Made by a program: the position numbers and the translations under genes
Part shown: positions 9,752-18,608 of the stretch, piece by piece
Layout: every line of letters begins with the position of its first letter
Numbering within the stretch: position 1 is the stretch's first letter
The notes under the pieces: model-generated
Databases searched by the model: none
Seen by the model: the letters and a program-made list of their open reading frames with translations, nothing else
What the model was told of the DNA's origin: nothing
Source: Lysinibacillus sphaericus
GTDB taxonomy: Bacteria; Bacillota; Bacilli; Bacillales_A; Planococcaceae
Reading direction: 5' to 3'
DNA length: 64,000 nucleotides
NCBI RefSeq assembly: GCF_002982115.1
Contig: NZ_CP019980.1
Span: 3,046,001 to 3,110,000 of the forward strand

Positions 9752-11152
9752 TTAGATTTTTATCGTTTCCGCAGTCGTTTTCAGTTGGCGTTTGATATAG
9801 CGACCACTGCCTAGTACACCAACAAATTCTTTCTCTTTAATAACATATTCCCCACGGACAAGCACAGTGACCGGTTCACCCGTCACTTCCCAACCTTCAT
9901 ATGGGTTGTAGTCCACATTCATATGGTGGGTTTTTGCTGAAATTTCGCGTTTTACATTAGGATCAAAAATCACGATATCTGCGTCAGAACCTATAGCAAT
10001 TGTCCCTTTTTGTGGAAACAGACCAAAAACTTTTGCAGCATTTGTAGCAATCATATCGACAAATTCATTGACTGTTATTTTCCCTTTGGCAACCCCTTCT
10101 GAATATAAAATACTAAAGCGATCTTCAATAAACGGTCCACCGTTCGGAATTTTAGAAAAATCATTTAGCCCTAATTGCTTTTTGCCGTTAAAACTAAACG
10201 AGCATTGATCGGAACCAATTGTTTGTAATTGCTTCGCTTTTAAGGCATTCCATAAATGCTCCTGATGGTATTTCGGACGAAGTGGCGGTGACCATACGTA
10301 TTTCGCCCCTTCAAAGCCTGGTTGTGCTAAAGCAGACTGGTCTAATGTTAAATAAGGTGGACATGTTTCGCCATAGACGTTATAGCCTTTTTCACGTGCT
10401 GCAATAATTTCATCCACCGCTTCTTTACAAGTAACATGGACAACATAAAGCGTTGCACCTGCGATATGGGCTAGTTCAATCGCACGTTTTGTGGCTTCTC
10501 CCTCTAATTGTGCTGGACGCGTAAGTGCATGATAAATCGGCTCTTTATGTCCCGCACGTCTTGCCTCTTCGACAAGCTCATCGATAACTGAGCCATTTTC
10601 ACAGTGCACCATAACAATAGCACCAACATCTTTTGCAATTTTGAACGCTTTAAAAAGCGTGCGATCTGTCGCTTGGAATTCTTTTGCATAGGCCATAAAA
10701 ACCTTTACAGAGGTAATTCCTTCTTGCTCTAGTAACACAGGTAATTCCGCTTCTGTCTGTGGTGTTAAATCCCCAATCATTAAATGGAATCCATAATCAA
10801 TTGCAGATTTCCCTTTTGCTTTTTCATGCCATTTTTCAACAGCAGTAGAAAGTTTCTCTTCACCTGCTGTTAAACAAAAGTCTAAAATCGTTGTGGTGCC
10901 GCCAAACGCAGCCGCTATCGTACCCGATTTCCAATCATCGTCTGTTACTGTATTATTAAAAGGCATATCTAAATGGGTATGCGGATCAATTCCTCCTGGC
11001 ATTACGTATTTATCAGTAGCATCAATGATTTCCGCACCTGCAACAGATAAATTTTTACCTATCTGTACAATGATTCCGTTCTCAATAAGAATATCTGCTT
11101 CGTAGACATCTGAAGCAGTTGCGATTCGTCCACCTTGAATGATTTTTTTCAT
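9752..11152 (-). CDS. hydA: dihydropyrimidinase / D-hydantoinase
   Basis: 466 residues, the usual length of cyclic amidohydrolases of this group. It has the metal-binding MPGGIDPHTHLDMPF near residue 52 and the carboxylated-lysine region SVKVFMAYAKEF near residue 150. Further metal-ligand histidines lie in VHCENG and VHVTCKEA, and the aspartate motif TIGSDQCSF is near residue 315. The enzyme opens dihydrouracil or dihydrothymine to N-carbamoyl-beta-alanine or its methyl analogue, and many members also act on 5-substituted hydantoins. Placed between preT and a beta-ureidopropionase-like gene, the pyrimidine role is most likely. The start is ATG with GGTAGGA upstream. Confidence 0.93.
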   Translation of the reverse strand: MKKIIQGGRIATASDVYEADILIENGIIVQIGKNLSVAGAEIIDATDKYVMPGGIDPHTHLDMPFNNTVTDDDWKSGTIAAAFGGTTTILDFCLTAGEEKLSTAVEKWHEKAKGKSAIDYGFHLMIGDLTPQTEAELPVLLEQEGITSVKVFMAYAKEFQATDRTLFKAFKIAKDVGAIVMVHCENGSVIDELVEEARRAGHKEPIYHALTRPAQLEGEATKRAIELAHIAGATLYVVHVTCKEAVDEIIAAREKGYNVYGETCPPYLTLDQSALAQPGFEGAKYVWSPPLRPKYHQEHLWNALKAKQLQTIGSDQCSFSFNGKKQLGLNDFSKIPNGGPFIEDRFSILYSEGVAKGKITVNEFVDMIATNAAKVFGLFPQKGTIAIGSDADIVIFDPNVKREISAKTHHMNVDYNPYEGWEVTGEPVTVLVRGEYVIKEKEFVGVLGSGRYIKRQLKTTAETIKI

Positions 11153-11296
11153 ACTATCCTACCTTTCGTGGTCGATATTCAAGTAAACTATTTTCACTTT
11201 CGTCTTTTAACTTGATTCATTGCAGCATCACTTTGGCAGCTTTTTAGCTAGTAATAGAGACGTAACAATCATGATAAATTTCAAATTCTATTAAAA

Positions 11297-12541
11297 CTAA
11301 TGTAAACTGTACGTTTGCCCCATACTGTATTTTGTTTGCATCGTTAATACCGTTTCGAGGAGAATATCTGCTCCCTTTGCGCAATCTTCAAATGATGTGT
11401 CTTCCTCCTCGCAATGACTCTTTCCATTAATACTTGGTACGAAAATCATTGCTGAAGGTATCATCGTCGCTATATATTGCGCATCATGCCCTGCTCCACT
11501 AAACATTCGATGAGCGGTATAGCCAAATCGTTGGCAAGCTGTTTCGATTTCATCACAAATTTGTCGATCAAATAATACTGTGTCTCTTCCCCATAGTTTC
11601 ACAGGTTCTATACGACAACCTGTGTCTTCTGTAGGCAAGTTTTTCAATACTTCCTCGACCTTTTGCATAATAGCAGGATTTTGATGCCGTGAATCAATTG
11701 TAAACGTCACTTTATTTGGTATAACGGTATGAATATTAGGTAAAACATGCATCCGCCCAAAGGTATATACTAGTTGCTCATCAATCTTGCCAAGCTGTTC
11801 ATGTAAAAATACCATTGTTTTTGCGGCAACAATCATCGGGTCTTGGCGCATTGCCATCGGTGTTGTTCCTGCATGATTGGATTGGCCAGTAAAGGTAATT
11901 TCATAACAAACCATTCCTAGTACCCCTTCAACAACACCTATTTCCATTTGCTTTGCTTCTAAAACGGGCCCTTGTTCGATATGGAGTTCAATATAAGCAA
12001 GGGCTTCCTTTAAGCGATGTTGTTGCTCACCCTCATAACCACTTGCTTGTAGTGCAGCTTGAAAAGTCATGCCATTGTTATCGACCGACTGTAGCATTTG
12101 GGCTTTTTCAAATTTTGCAGCAATGACGCCTGAGCTCATCATCGCCGGATCAAAGCGAGCCCCTTCTTCATTCGTAAAATTCACAATCATTAATGGCACA
12201 TCTAACTCTATGTCATTGTCCTTTAATGTTCGAATCGCTTCTAAGGCTGTTAACACACCTAAAACACCATCAAATTTCCCACCCTTTTCAACTGAATCTA
12301 AATGAGAGCCCATAACAATTGGCGGAACTTCTTTTTTGCCTGGTAGTATCGCATAGATGTTGGCCATATCATCTACTTTGATTTCCATCCCTAATTCTTC
12401 ACAACACTTACAAAAATAATTTCTAGCTAAAATATCTTCTTTCGAAAGAGATAAACGCGTGACACCACCGTTTAAAGTAGCTCCAAACTGACTAAATTGT
12501 TCAATCGAATCTTGCAATCGTCTACTATTACATTTATACAT
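11297..12541 (-). CDS. M20-family N-carbamoyl amidohydrolase (probable beta-ureidopropionase)
   Basis: 414 residues when started at the ATG at 12541, which has a GAGAGG ribosome site. A longer frame to 12697 runs into the divergent regulator and is unlikely. The sequence has the di-metal site of the M20 AllC/HyuC group: GSHLDSVEKGGKFDGVLG near residue 78 and NEEGARF near residue 120. It also has the dimerisation and substrate residues of that family (SNHAGTTPM) and a late SGAGHDAQYIA. Relatives cut allantoate, N-carbamoyl-L-amino acids or N-carbamoyl-beta-alanine. As first gene of an operon with dihydropyrimidinase, PreT and PreA, the beta-alanine-forming reaction is the best guess. The first gap in the operon (to hydA) is 144 bases. 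Confidence 0.88.
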   Translation of the reverse strand: MYKCNSRRLQDSIEQFSQFGATLNGGVTRLSLSKEDILARNYFCKCCEELGMEIKVDDMANIYAILPGKKEVPPIVMGSHLDSVEKGGKFDGVLGVLTALEAIRTLKDNDIELDVPLMIVNFTNEEGARFDPAMMSSGVIAAKFEKAQMLQSVDNNGMTFQAALQASGYEGEQQHRLKEALAYIELHIEQGPVLEAKQMEIGVVEGVLGMVCYEITFTGQSNHAGTTPMAMRQDPMIVAAKTMVFLHEQLGKIDEQLVYTFGRMHVLPNIHTVIPNKVTFTIDSRHQNPAIMQKVEEVLKNLPTEDTGCRIEPVKLWGRDTVLFDRQICDEIETACQRFGYTAHRMFSGAGHDAQYIATMIPSAMIFVPSINGKSHCEEEDTSFEDCAKGADILLETVLTMQTKYSMGQTYSLH

Positions 12542-12625
12542 ATGCAAGTCCTCTCTTTCACAGTAGTTACTAAACATTCTAAAATAGATAAATTTTAAGA
12601 GATATGGATATAACACTAAAAAAAT

Positions 12626-12641
12626 ATGTGCATCTGCACAT
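12626..12641. promoter_or_regulatory. palindrome in the divergent control region, candidate PucR-type operator
   Basis: ATGTGCA-TC-TGCACAT, a perfect 7-bp dyad with a 2-base spacer. It lies midway in the 139-bp gap between the divergent amidohydrolase and regulator genes, 40 bases before the regulator start. A related site lies before the NCS1 permease gene (6662-6677). Confidence 0.45.
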
Positions 12642-12680
12642 GATATATGGTAAGTTATGTTCATAATAAGGGGGGAAACG

Positions 12681-13850
12681 ATGGGAACGATTCGCAAAAT
12701 TGTGGAGGGAGTTCAATTCCCTATGCTTACATTAGTAGCTGGACATAGTGGTGTACATCGAAGAGTTACAGGTATTAACGTAGTAGAGAGCATTGATTTA
12801 ATTATGTTTTGTCGGCCAAATGAATTGGTCGTCACGACTGGTATTAACTTATCACAGCAGGAAGATTCCTTAGAACAACTCGTTAAGTTAGCTTATAGCA
12901 AAAAAGTAGCAGGATTTATTATCAATATCGGCCCTTATATTCCTGCCATTCCTGAATCTATCATCGCTTTTGCTAACGAGCATGATTTCCCTGTTTTTCA
13001 AATGCCTTGGCATTGCCGCGTAGCTGATTTATTAAAAACTACTTTTCAATTTATAGCTAACCATCATCAAGAACATTCCATTGAAGAAAAGGTACTTTAC
13101 AATTTACTTTTTCACTCCAAAAAACAGATGGATACGAGGAAAGTACAACTGGCGCAACTTGGATTCCCACAAGGTAGAGAACTTGCTATTATCACTTGCA
13201 CAACAATAGGTGTACAATCTAGCATTGACCGCTATGAAGTGATAATCCAATTTGCTTTTCAACATCGTTATAAACGCTTTTTAAAACTAAAACATAAAAA
13301 TCACCTCATTTTTTTAATTGACCGAGCGCAAATTAATACACCGAACATCCCCTTCTCAAAAGTAGTTGAAGAAATCTATGAAAAAATCAAACAAAAAAAT
13401 GGCTTTCTCGATATCATTATTGGCAAAGGAAACTATCAAAAAGAACATGAAAATATTCGTAAAAGCTATGAAGAATCGTTAACCGTTATCCAATTAGCAC
13501 AGCTTCATAACAATCGTTTTTTGTACAAATATAAAGATATCGGTGCCTACCAAATTATTATGGCCGTACAAAACCAACCATTAATGCAATCCTTTAGCCA
13601 TGATATTTTAGGTCAATTACAACGATACGATGAACTGCACAATACGGATTATATAGCCTTTTTGCGCATATTTCTCGAGGAAAATGGGAGTACAAGTAAA
13701 ATTAGCGAACGGCAATTTATTCACCGTAATACTGTGCTATATAAAATTAAAAAAATAGAATCACTGTTAGATATGGATTTAACAAATCCATTTACCAAAA
13801 CCAATCTCTACTTAGCATTTTTAATTGAAGATGTCTTAACACATCAATAA
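12681..13850 (+). CDS. PucR-family transcriptional regulator of the pyrimidine cluster
   Basis: 389 residues from ATG 12681, preceded by a run of six G at 7-base spacing. A frame starting at 12657 has no ribosome site. The N-terminal ~120 residues match the PucR ligand domain (VTGINVVESIDL, LVVTTGINLSQQ, AGFIINIGPYIP). The C-terminus has the PucR-type helix-turn-helix FLEENGSTSKISERQFIHRN and VLYKIKKIESLLDMDL near residues 330-370. Family members sense nucleobase breakdown products; B. subtilis PucR controls purine catabolism. Being divergent from the catabolic operon and upstream of mmsA, this one probably senses a pyrimidine intermediate. Activation or repression cannot be told. Confidence 0.88.
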   Translation: MGTIRKIVEGVQFPMLTLVAGHSGVHRRVTGINVVESIDLIMFCRPNELVVTTGINLSQQEDSLEQLVKLAYSKKVAGFIINIGPYIPAIPESIIAFANEHDFPVFQMPWHCRVADLLKTTFQFIANHHQEHSIEEKVLYNLLFHSKKQMDTRKVQLAQLGFPQGRELAIITCTTIGVQSSIDRYEVIIQFAFQHRYKRFLKLKHKNHLIFLIDRAQINTPNIPFSKVVEEIYEKIKQKNGFLDIIIGKGNYQKEHENIRKSYEESLTVIQLAQLHNNRFLYKYKDIGAYQIIMAVQNQPLMQSFSHDILGQLQRYDELHNTDYIAFLRIFLEENGSTSKISERQFIHRNTVLYKIKKIESLLDMDLTNPFTKTNLYLAFLIEDVLTHQ

Positions 13851-14139
13851 TGAATGAGATACTAAGTTTATACACCTCGTTTTATATATCAGAATTTTCG
13901 ATTAATAGATAACCCTTCTAAATTATTTTTCCTATTCATATAAAGTATTATTGACGTAGCCTTTAAACGTCATAGATTACCCCCACCTGTTGGTATAAGG
14001 GAAGTTGCGACAATAGGGTACTAGAAAGTTAAACAGATAAAGCATAACAAAACTACTTATTCGTCGTATCGTTTTGACAATGAATAGAGTAAGAATACCT
14101 TATGTAATGTTTTTAGTGCATATAAACGAAGGAGGAATA

Positions 14140-15666
14140 ATGAGGATGGTAACGAATACGGACGTAAAAGAATTAGGGCATTTTATTAATGGCACCTTAG
14201 TGGCGGGTCAAAGCGGGCGCTTTTCAAATGTCTATAACCCGAGTACAGGAGCTGTCATTGCCCATGTCCCACTTGCTACAAAGGAGGAGGTTCAACAGGC
14301 AATCGCTACTGCTCAAAATGCCTTTCCAGCTTGGCGCGCACTTTCAGTTGGCAAACGGGCGGAGATTGTACTGAAGTTTCGACAATTACTAACAGCACGT
14401 ATGGACGAATTAATTGACATGATTTGTACTGAAAGTGGCAAAACCATTGAGGATGCTAAGGGTGAAATTACCCGCGGTTTAGAGTCAGTGGATTTGGCAA
14501 TTAATGCTCCTCATTTAGTTAAAGGGGAATATTCGGTCAATGTAGGCGGAAATATTAATGCCTATTCTACAAAAGCGCCCCTTGGCGTTGTGGCGGCAAT
14601 TTCTCCTTTTAACTTCCCAGTGATGGTGCCACTTGCCATTACAAGCATGGCAATTGCAGTAGGAAATGCCGTTATTTTAAAACCGTCAGAACGTGTTCCT
14701 TGCTCTGCCCTCTTGCTTTCAGAGCTGTGGAAGGAAGCTGGCTTGCCTGATGGGATTTGGACGGTCATCAATGGTGATAAAGAGACGGTAACCGAATTAT
14801 TAGAAAATCCTTCTGTTGAAGCGATTTCTTTTGTCGGATCAACACCAGTTGCTGAATATATTTACGCAACAGGCTCAAAATATGGAAAACGAGTAACAGC
14901 ATTAGGTGGTGGTAAAAACAATATGGTGGTCATGCCTGATGCCGATTTGGAACAAGCTGCAAATGCCTTTTTAGGGGCGGCATATGGGGCGGCTTCTCAA
15001 CGTTGTATGGCGATTTCAACAATTATTCCAGTCGGTGATACAACGGCTAACAAGCTTGTTAAAATATTAGCCGATAAAATTGCCAATTTAAAAGTAGGCC
15101 CTTACACGGATCCAGAAGTAGATTTTGGTCCTGTTATTACACAACAATCGAAGGACTCCATCATCGGCTTTATCGATCGCAGTCTTCAAGAAGGTGCTAC
15201 AATCGTGTGCGATGGTCGCCAACCCGATATCTCAAAAAACTCTAAAGGATTTTACTTAGGGCCAACTCTATTGGATAACGTCAAGCCAGGGATGGAAATT
15301 TACGAACAGGAAGTATTTGGACCTGCACGAAATGTCGTACGTGTACAAACATTGGAAGAGGCGATAAGCTTAATTAATAACCATGAGTTAGGAAATGGCG
15401 TCACGATTTTTACAAATAATGGGGCTGCTGCGCGTAAATTCACTTCTGAAATAGAAGTTGGGATGGTAGGCGTTAACGTACCTATTCCAATTCCCGTTGG
15501 CTACCATAATTTTGGTGGCTGGAAACGTTCAAAATTTGGCGAAGGTCATATGTTTGGGCCAGACCAAGTACGCTTCTTTACAAAGGCTAAAACAATTTCC
15601 GAAAAATGGTTTGAGGATACGAACGAGTCTGCATCCTCTTTTGCCTTCCCAAGTAATAACGACTAA
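14140..15666 (+). CDS. mmsA: CoA-acylating methylmalonate/malonate-semialdehyde dehydrogenase
   Basis: 508 residues. The annotated start ATG AGG ATG at 14140/14146 follows AAGGAGG; the frame extends upstream to 14074 without a ribosome site. It has the MmsA pattern of the aldehyde dehydrogenase superfamily: SPFNFPVMVPLA near residue 155, FVGSTPVAEYIY near 240, the glycine-rich GGGKNNMVVMPDAD and the catalytic cysteine in SQRCMAIS near residue 286. The enzyme oxidises malonate or methylmalonate semialdehyde to acetyl- or propionyl-CoA without a separate ligase. Next to a reductive pyrimidine operon it would finish the breakdown of beta-alanine and 3-aminoisobutyrate. The needed transaminase is not in this window. 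Confidence 0.93.
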   Translation: MRMVTNTDVKELGHFINGTLVAGQSGRFSNVYNPSTGAVIAHVPLATKEEVQQAIATAQNAFPAWRALSVGKRAEIVLKFRQLLTARMDELIDMICTESGKTIEDAKGEITRGLESVDLAINAPHLVKGEYSVNVGGNINAYSTKAPLGVVAAISPFNFPVMVPLAITSMAIAVGNAVILKPSERVPCSALLLSELWKEAGLPDGIWTVINGDKETVTELLENPSVEAISFVGSTPVAEYIYATGSKYGKRVTALGGGKNNMVVMPDADLEQAANAFLGAAYGAASQRCMAISTIIPVGDTTANKLVKILADKIANLKVGPYTDPEVDFGPVITQQSKDSIIGFIDRSLQEGATIVCDGRQPDISKNSKGFYLGPTLLDNVKPGMEIYEQEVFGPARNVVRVQTLEEAISLINNHELGNGVTIFTNNGAAARKFTSEIEVGMVGVNVPIPIPVGYHNFGGWKRSKFGEGHMFGPDQVRFFTKAKTISEKWFEDTNESASSFAFPSNND

Positions 15667-15671
15667 TAGGA

Positions 15672-15708
15672 GGAGCCGTTTCATTTTTTGAGGCGGCTTC
15701 TTGTTATT
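15672..15708 (+). terminator. terminator after mmsA
   Basis: 11-bp stem with some G-U pairs (GGAGCCGTTTC 15672-15682, GAGGCGGCTTC 15690-15700) and a T-rich tail, 6 bases after the stop codon. Confidence 0.7.
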
Positions 15709-15742
15709 AAAAAACTGACGCACCCAAAGGGCCATCAGTTTT
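15706..15742 (-). terminator. terminator after the DUF378 gene
   Basis: AAAACTGA (15711-15718) and TCAGTTTT (15735-15742) form the stem. On the minus strand it ends in a run of six T, just after the stop codon at 15750. Confidence 0.75.
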
Positions 15743-15749
15743 AAAAAGC

Positions 15750-16076
15750 TTACATTTTTTTATTTCCTGAATCCTTTTTCTTCGCTTTTGGCACGTCTGT
15801 AAAATCGGCTTCTTCCCCAGCTTCCATACCATAACTCGGATTGTTGTGAATACGAGTATGTGCATCGAAGTCTTCTTCCTCATCTAAACGCTTCATAAGG
15901 ATTGGGATTGATATAAGCCCAGCAATTCCGACAAGTGCATAAATCCATCTCGACAATACGGCTGTTTGACCGCCAAATAAATATGCGACTAAATCAAATC
16001 TAAAAAATCCTATTAGTCCCCAGTTAATTGCACCAATAATTACGAGAACTAAGGCAATCCTATATACTACACCCAT
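15750..16076 (-). CDS. DUF378 family membrane protein
   Basis: 108 residues from the ATG at 16076, which follows AAGGAGGTG; the longer frame to 16115 starts upstream of this ribosome site. Two membrane segments are visible: YRIALVLVIIGAINWGLIGF at residues 4-23, which is the hallmark DUF378 helix with INWGLIG, and a second at about 45-65. The tail is charged and acidic, then lysine-rich. The family is widespread in Firmicutes and has no assigned function. The gene is monocistronic with its own terminator. Confidence 0.88.
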   Translation of the reverse strand: MGVVYRIALVLVIIGAINWGLIGFFRFDLVAYLFGGQTAVLSRWIYALVGIAGLISIPILMKRLDEEEDFDAHTRIHNNPSYGMEAGEEADFTDVPKAKKKDSGNKKM

Positions 16077-16765
16077 TTGTAGCACCTCCTTCCTTCTGTT
16101 GTTCCAGCGAAGCAATCATTGTATGGTAATGACAAACCTTTACCATTCTTAAACGCAACACTGTTATAACTGTCTTGGCGATAACGCCAAAATTACTTGC
16201 CATTTCTTGAATGTGCAATGTAAATTTTTTACAACACTCATGATGACGGTCTTATTTTTTGCAATAACCGTTTTTTTATACAAAGAGCAATTTCAGCTCG
16301 TCGAGAAGAAATTGTTTTCATCAAAATTTTTTGCAATACAAAAATGCACTAATAAAATGCGTAAATGCCATTTAGAATGATGTTCATTTCTATTTTATCT
16401 AACGAAAGATTTACGTTACTATCCATTAAGTACCTCTTCTTTTTCAGCAATTTTTATAAAAATGATGTATTCTCTGTCTCCACTAATCGTGTTGCATTTT
16501 TTAGGATAGATACTTCATCCTAAAATGCTGGAAACGTTGAACACCCTTCGTTCCTCATTCTTTTCTTATGGTCTAAGGTAACATTCGATAATATAAAAAT
16601 CATGTATTTTATTGGTAAATTCAGAAAATAGCAAATAAAATATGGTATATTACTTAAGGTATATTCTTCTTAAGGAGCTAATACCCTAAGTTGCTAAGTA
16701 TTACGTATCATTCTAGATACGATTAATTGAATGACTTATTTATGAAACGTAGGTGAAAGAAAAAT
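16077..16765. other. 689-bp intergenic region before the diguanylate cyclase gene
   Basis: No open frame of note on either strand. It contains a short hairpin TTGGCG-ATAA-CGCCAA near 16170-16190. It also has a stronger one at 16494-16528 (12-bp arms with a 2-base bulge; GCATTTT..AGGAT and ATCCTAAAATGC) without a T tail. The last 100 bases probably hold the promoter of the cyclase gene, but I see no convincing -35/-10 pair. Confidence 0.5.
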
Positions 16766-18571
16766 ATGAAAAAGAAAATTGTAATAAAAGTTATCGTTAT
16801 GATTGCAATGTTCGCGACATTAAGTACGGTAATGCTATTTCCTTTAAAAAGTTATGCCACAGAACTTTCAGAGCCTATTGTATTAGGGCAATACTTTGAT
16901 ATTTTTCGTGATCCTTCAAAATCCATTACAATTGAGGACATCTTATCTGGTGATTATGATCAATCCTTTGAGACAAGTAACCAAAATTATTTGTTTTTTT
17001 GGCATACAAACGATACGATTTGGCTAAGGCTCCATACCGCAGAAATTATGGATAATAAACAAGGGCCCTATTGGCTAGAATCTATTGATAAACTAGACAA
17101 TGTTGAATTGTTTTTAGTAAAAGAAGATGGTTCTTATGACCAACAAAAGAGCGGAGTTGCCCATATAAACGAGCAAAAGATTGACTACCGTTCGAATGTC
17201 TTTACTATAACAGACCCATCTACTACAGCAATTTATGTAAAGTTAGATGGCGTTCTTCCAAAAAGTTTTATGTCCTATTTGTATACAACAGAGGGCTTTT
17301 TAGAAAAAATCATTTCATATAAATTTTTCTCGGGTATGTTTTATGGCTTTATGTTTGCCTTATTAATATATAATTTATTTTTGTTTTTTTCTTTAAAAGA
17401 AAAAGCGTATTTTTATTATGTCTTGTATATGCTTAGTTTTATTTTTTATCAAGCGACGATGAACTCCTTAGATTTGGAAATTGCAGGTCATTTCTTGCCA
17501 GAATGGTTTTTTATCCGATCGTTAGTGATCAGTAGTAATTTTTTACTGATATTTATGATTTTATTTTCCAAAGAGTTTCTAGAGTTAAAAACATATTTAC
17601 CGAAGTATCACTTACTCGCAAATATTTTATTATGGCTTTCAATTTTATCACTTATTGCCGTATTTATTATTCCAGATGTTGCTATTGTCAATAATTTCAC
17701 AACCATTTTTGCAGTCGTAGTACTTTCCTTTCTTTGGTTATCTGGACTCCTTGTATGGTTAAAAGGACAAAAAATGGCTCGTTTTTATTTGATTGGTTGG
17801 TCGGTTTTACTAGGATCTGTTATTGTTCAAGCGTTAGCCTTTTTAAGTATCATTCCATTTCATCCAAGAATATTCGAGGATATACCAGCAATTGGAGCTA
17901 CTTTTGAAGCAATCTTTTTATCACTAGCACTCGGGGATAAAATTAATCTTATTAAAAAAGAACATCAAAAAATGCAGCAAATGTTAACTGAAACGCTTGA
18001 ATATAAAGTACAGGAACGAACGCAAGAGTTAGAGAAAGCAAGGCAAGAGCTTGAAAATATCGCCAATACTGATAAATTGACGCAAATACCAAACCGAGTC
18101 CGCTTAGATGATGTATTGGATGAAGCATTAAAGCAAGCACAAAATCATGCAACGCCTCTTTCTATTATTTTGCTCGATATTGATTATTTTAAAGCCGTAA
18201 ATGATGAATTTGGTCATCAAGTTGGGGATATTGTATTGATTAATGCAGCGGAGTTATTTAAAAAATCTATTCGGGAACAGGATACAATCGGTCGATGGGG
18301 TGGTGAGGAATTTTTAGTTATTTGTCCTCAAACCACATTACATGAAGCACTTCAACTTGCTGAGCAGCTCCGACATCAGCTAGAGAATTATCAGTTTCCA
18401 ATCGTAAAGCAAAAAACGAGTAGCTTTGGTGTAACCACTTATGTACATGGGGATACGCTTACAACATTATTAACAAGATGCGATCAAGCATTGTATCAAG
18501 CAAAAAATAATGGACGTAACTGTGTCGCGTATTTACATAATGAAGAAACAACAGTTCCCCATTTCATTTAA
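16766..18571 (+). CDS. 7TM-DISM sensor diguanylate cyclase (GGDEF)
   Basis: 601 residues. There is a signal peptide at about 1-31 with a probable cut after SYA. An extracellular 7TMR-DISMED2-type domain spans about 35-175 (contains FFWHTNDTIWLRL and GPYWLESIDKLDNVELFL). Seven hydrophobic helices follow at about 190-390, then a short coiled coil (405-435) and a GGDEF domain to the end. The active site is RWGGEEFL, and the DIDYFKAVNDEFGHQVGD metal/substrate stretch is intact, so it should make cyclic di-GMP. There is no EAL domain. The RxxD inhibitory site seems absent (the residues before GGEEF read REQDTIGRW). The input domain family binds carbohydrates or similar ligands. The gene stands alone and shares a bidirectional terminator with dinG. 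Confidence 0.93.
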   Translation: MKKKIVIKVIVMIAMFATLSTVMLFPLKSYATELSEPIVLGQYFDIFRDPSKSITIEDILSGDYDQSFETSNQNYLFFWHTNDTIWLRLHTAEIMDNKQGPYWLESIDKLDNVELFLVKEDGSYDQQKSGVAHINEQKIDYRSNVFTITDPSTTAIYVKLDGVLPKSFMSYLYTTEGFLEKIISYKFFSGMFYGFMFALLIYNLFLFFSLKEKAYFYYVLYMLSFIFYQATMNSLDLEIAGHFLPEWFFIRSLVISSNFLLIFMILFSKEFLELKTYLPKYHLLANILLWLSILSLIAVFIIPDVAIVNNFTTIFAVVVLSFLWLSGLLVWLKGQKMARFYLIGWSVLLGSVIVQALAFLSIIPFHPRIFEDIPAIGATFEAIFLSLALGDKINLIKKEHQKMQQMLTETLEYKVQERTQELEKARQELENIANTDKLTQIPNRVRLDDVLDEALKQAQNHATPLSIILLDIDYFKAVNDEFGHQVGDIVLINAAELFKKSIREQDTIGRWGGEEFLVICPQTTLHEALQLAEQLRHQLENYQFPIVKQKTSSFGVTTYVHGDTLTTLLTRCDQALYQAKNNGRNCVAYLHNEETTVPHFI

Positions 18572-18608
18572 AAAATCCCTTCTAGCCTCATGCTAAAAGG
18601 GATTCTTT
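18572..18608. terminator. bidirectional terminator between the cyclase gene and dinG
   Basis: AATCCCTT (18574-18581) pairs with AAGGGATT (18597-18604), extended by TAGC/GCTA inside. A5 and T5 flank it, serving both converging genes. Confidence 0.9.

Noticed and set aside
11297-12697. Longer amidohydrolase frame reaching into the pucR-type gene
   Set aside because: The ATG at 12541 has a ribosome site and matches family length; the extra 52 residues resemble no relative and cover the divergent control region.
14074-14139. N-terminal extension of mmsA
   Set aside because: The ribosome site AAGGAGG lies inside the extension, just before ATG 14140, so translation starts there.
13851-14139. Search for a PucR-type palindrome before mmsA
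   Set aside because: No copy of the TGCATC-GCACA dyad was found, so joint control with the main operon is not supported by sequence.
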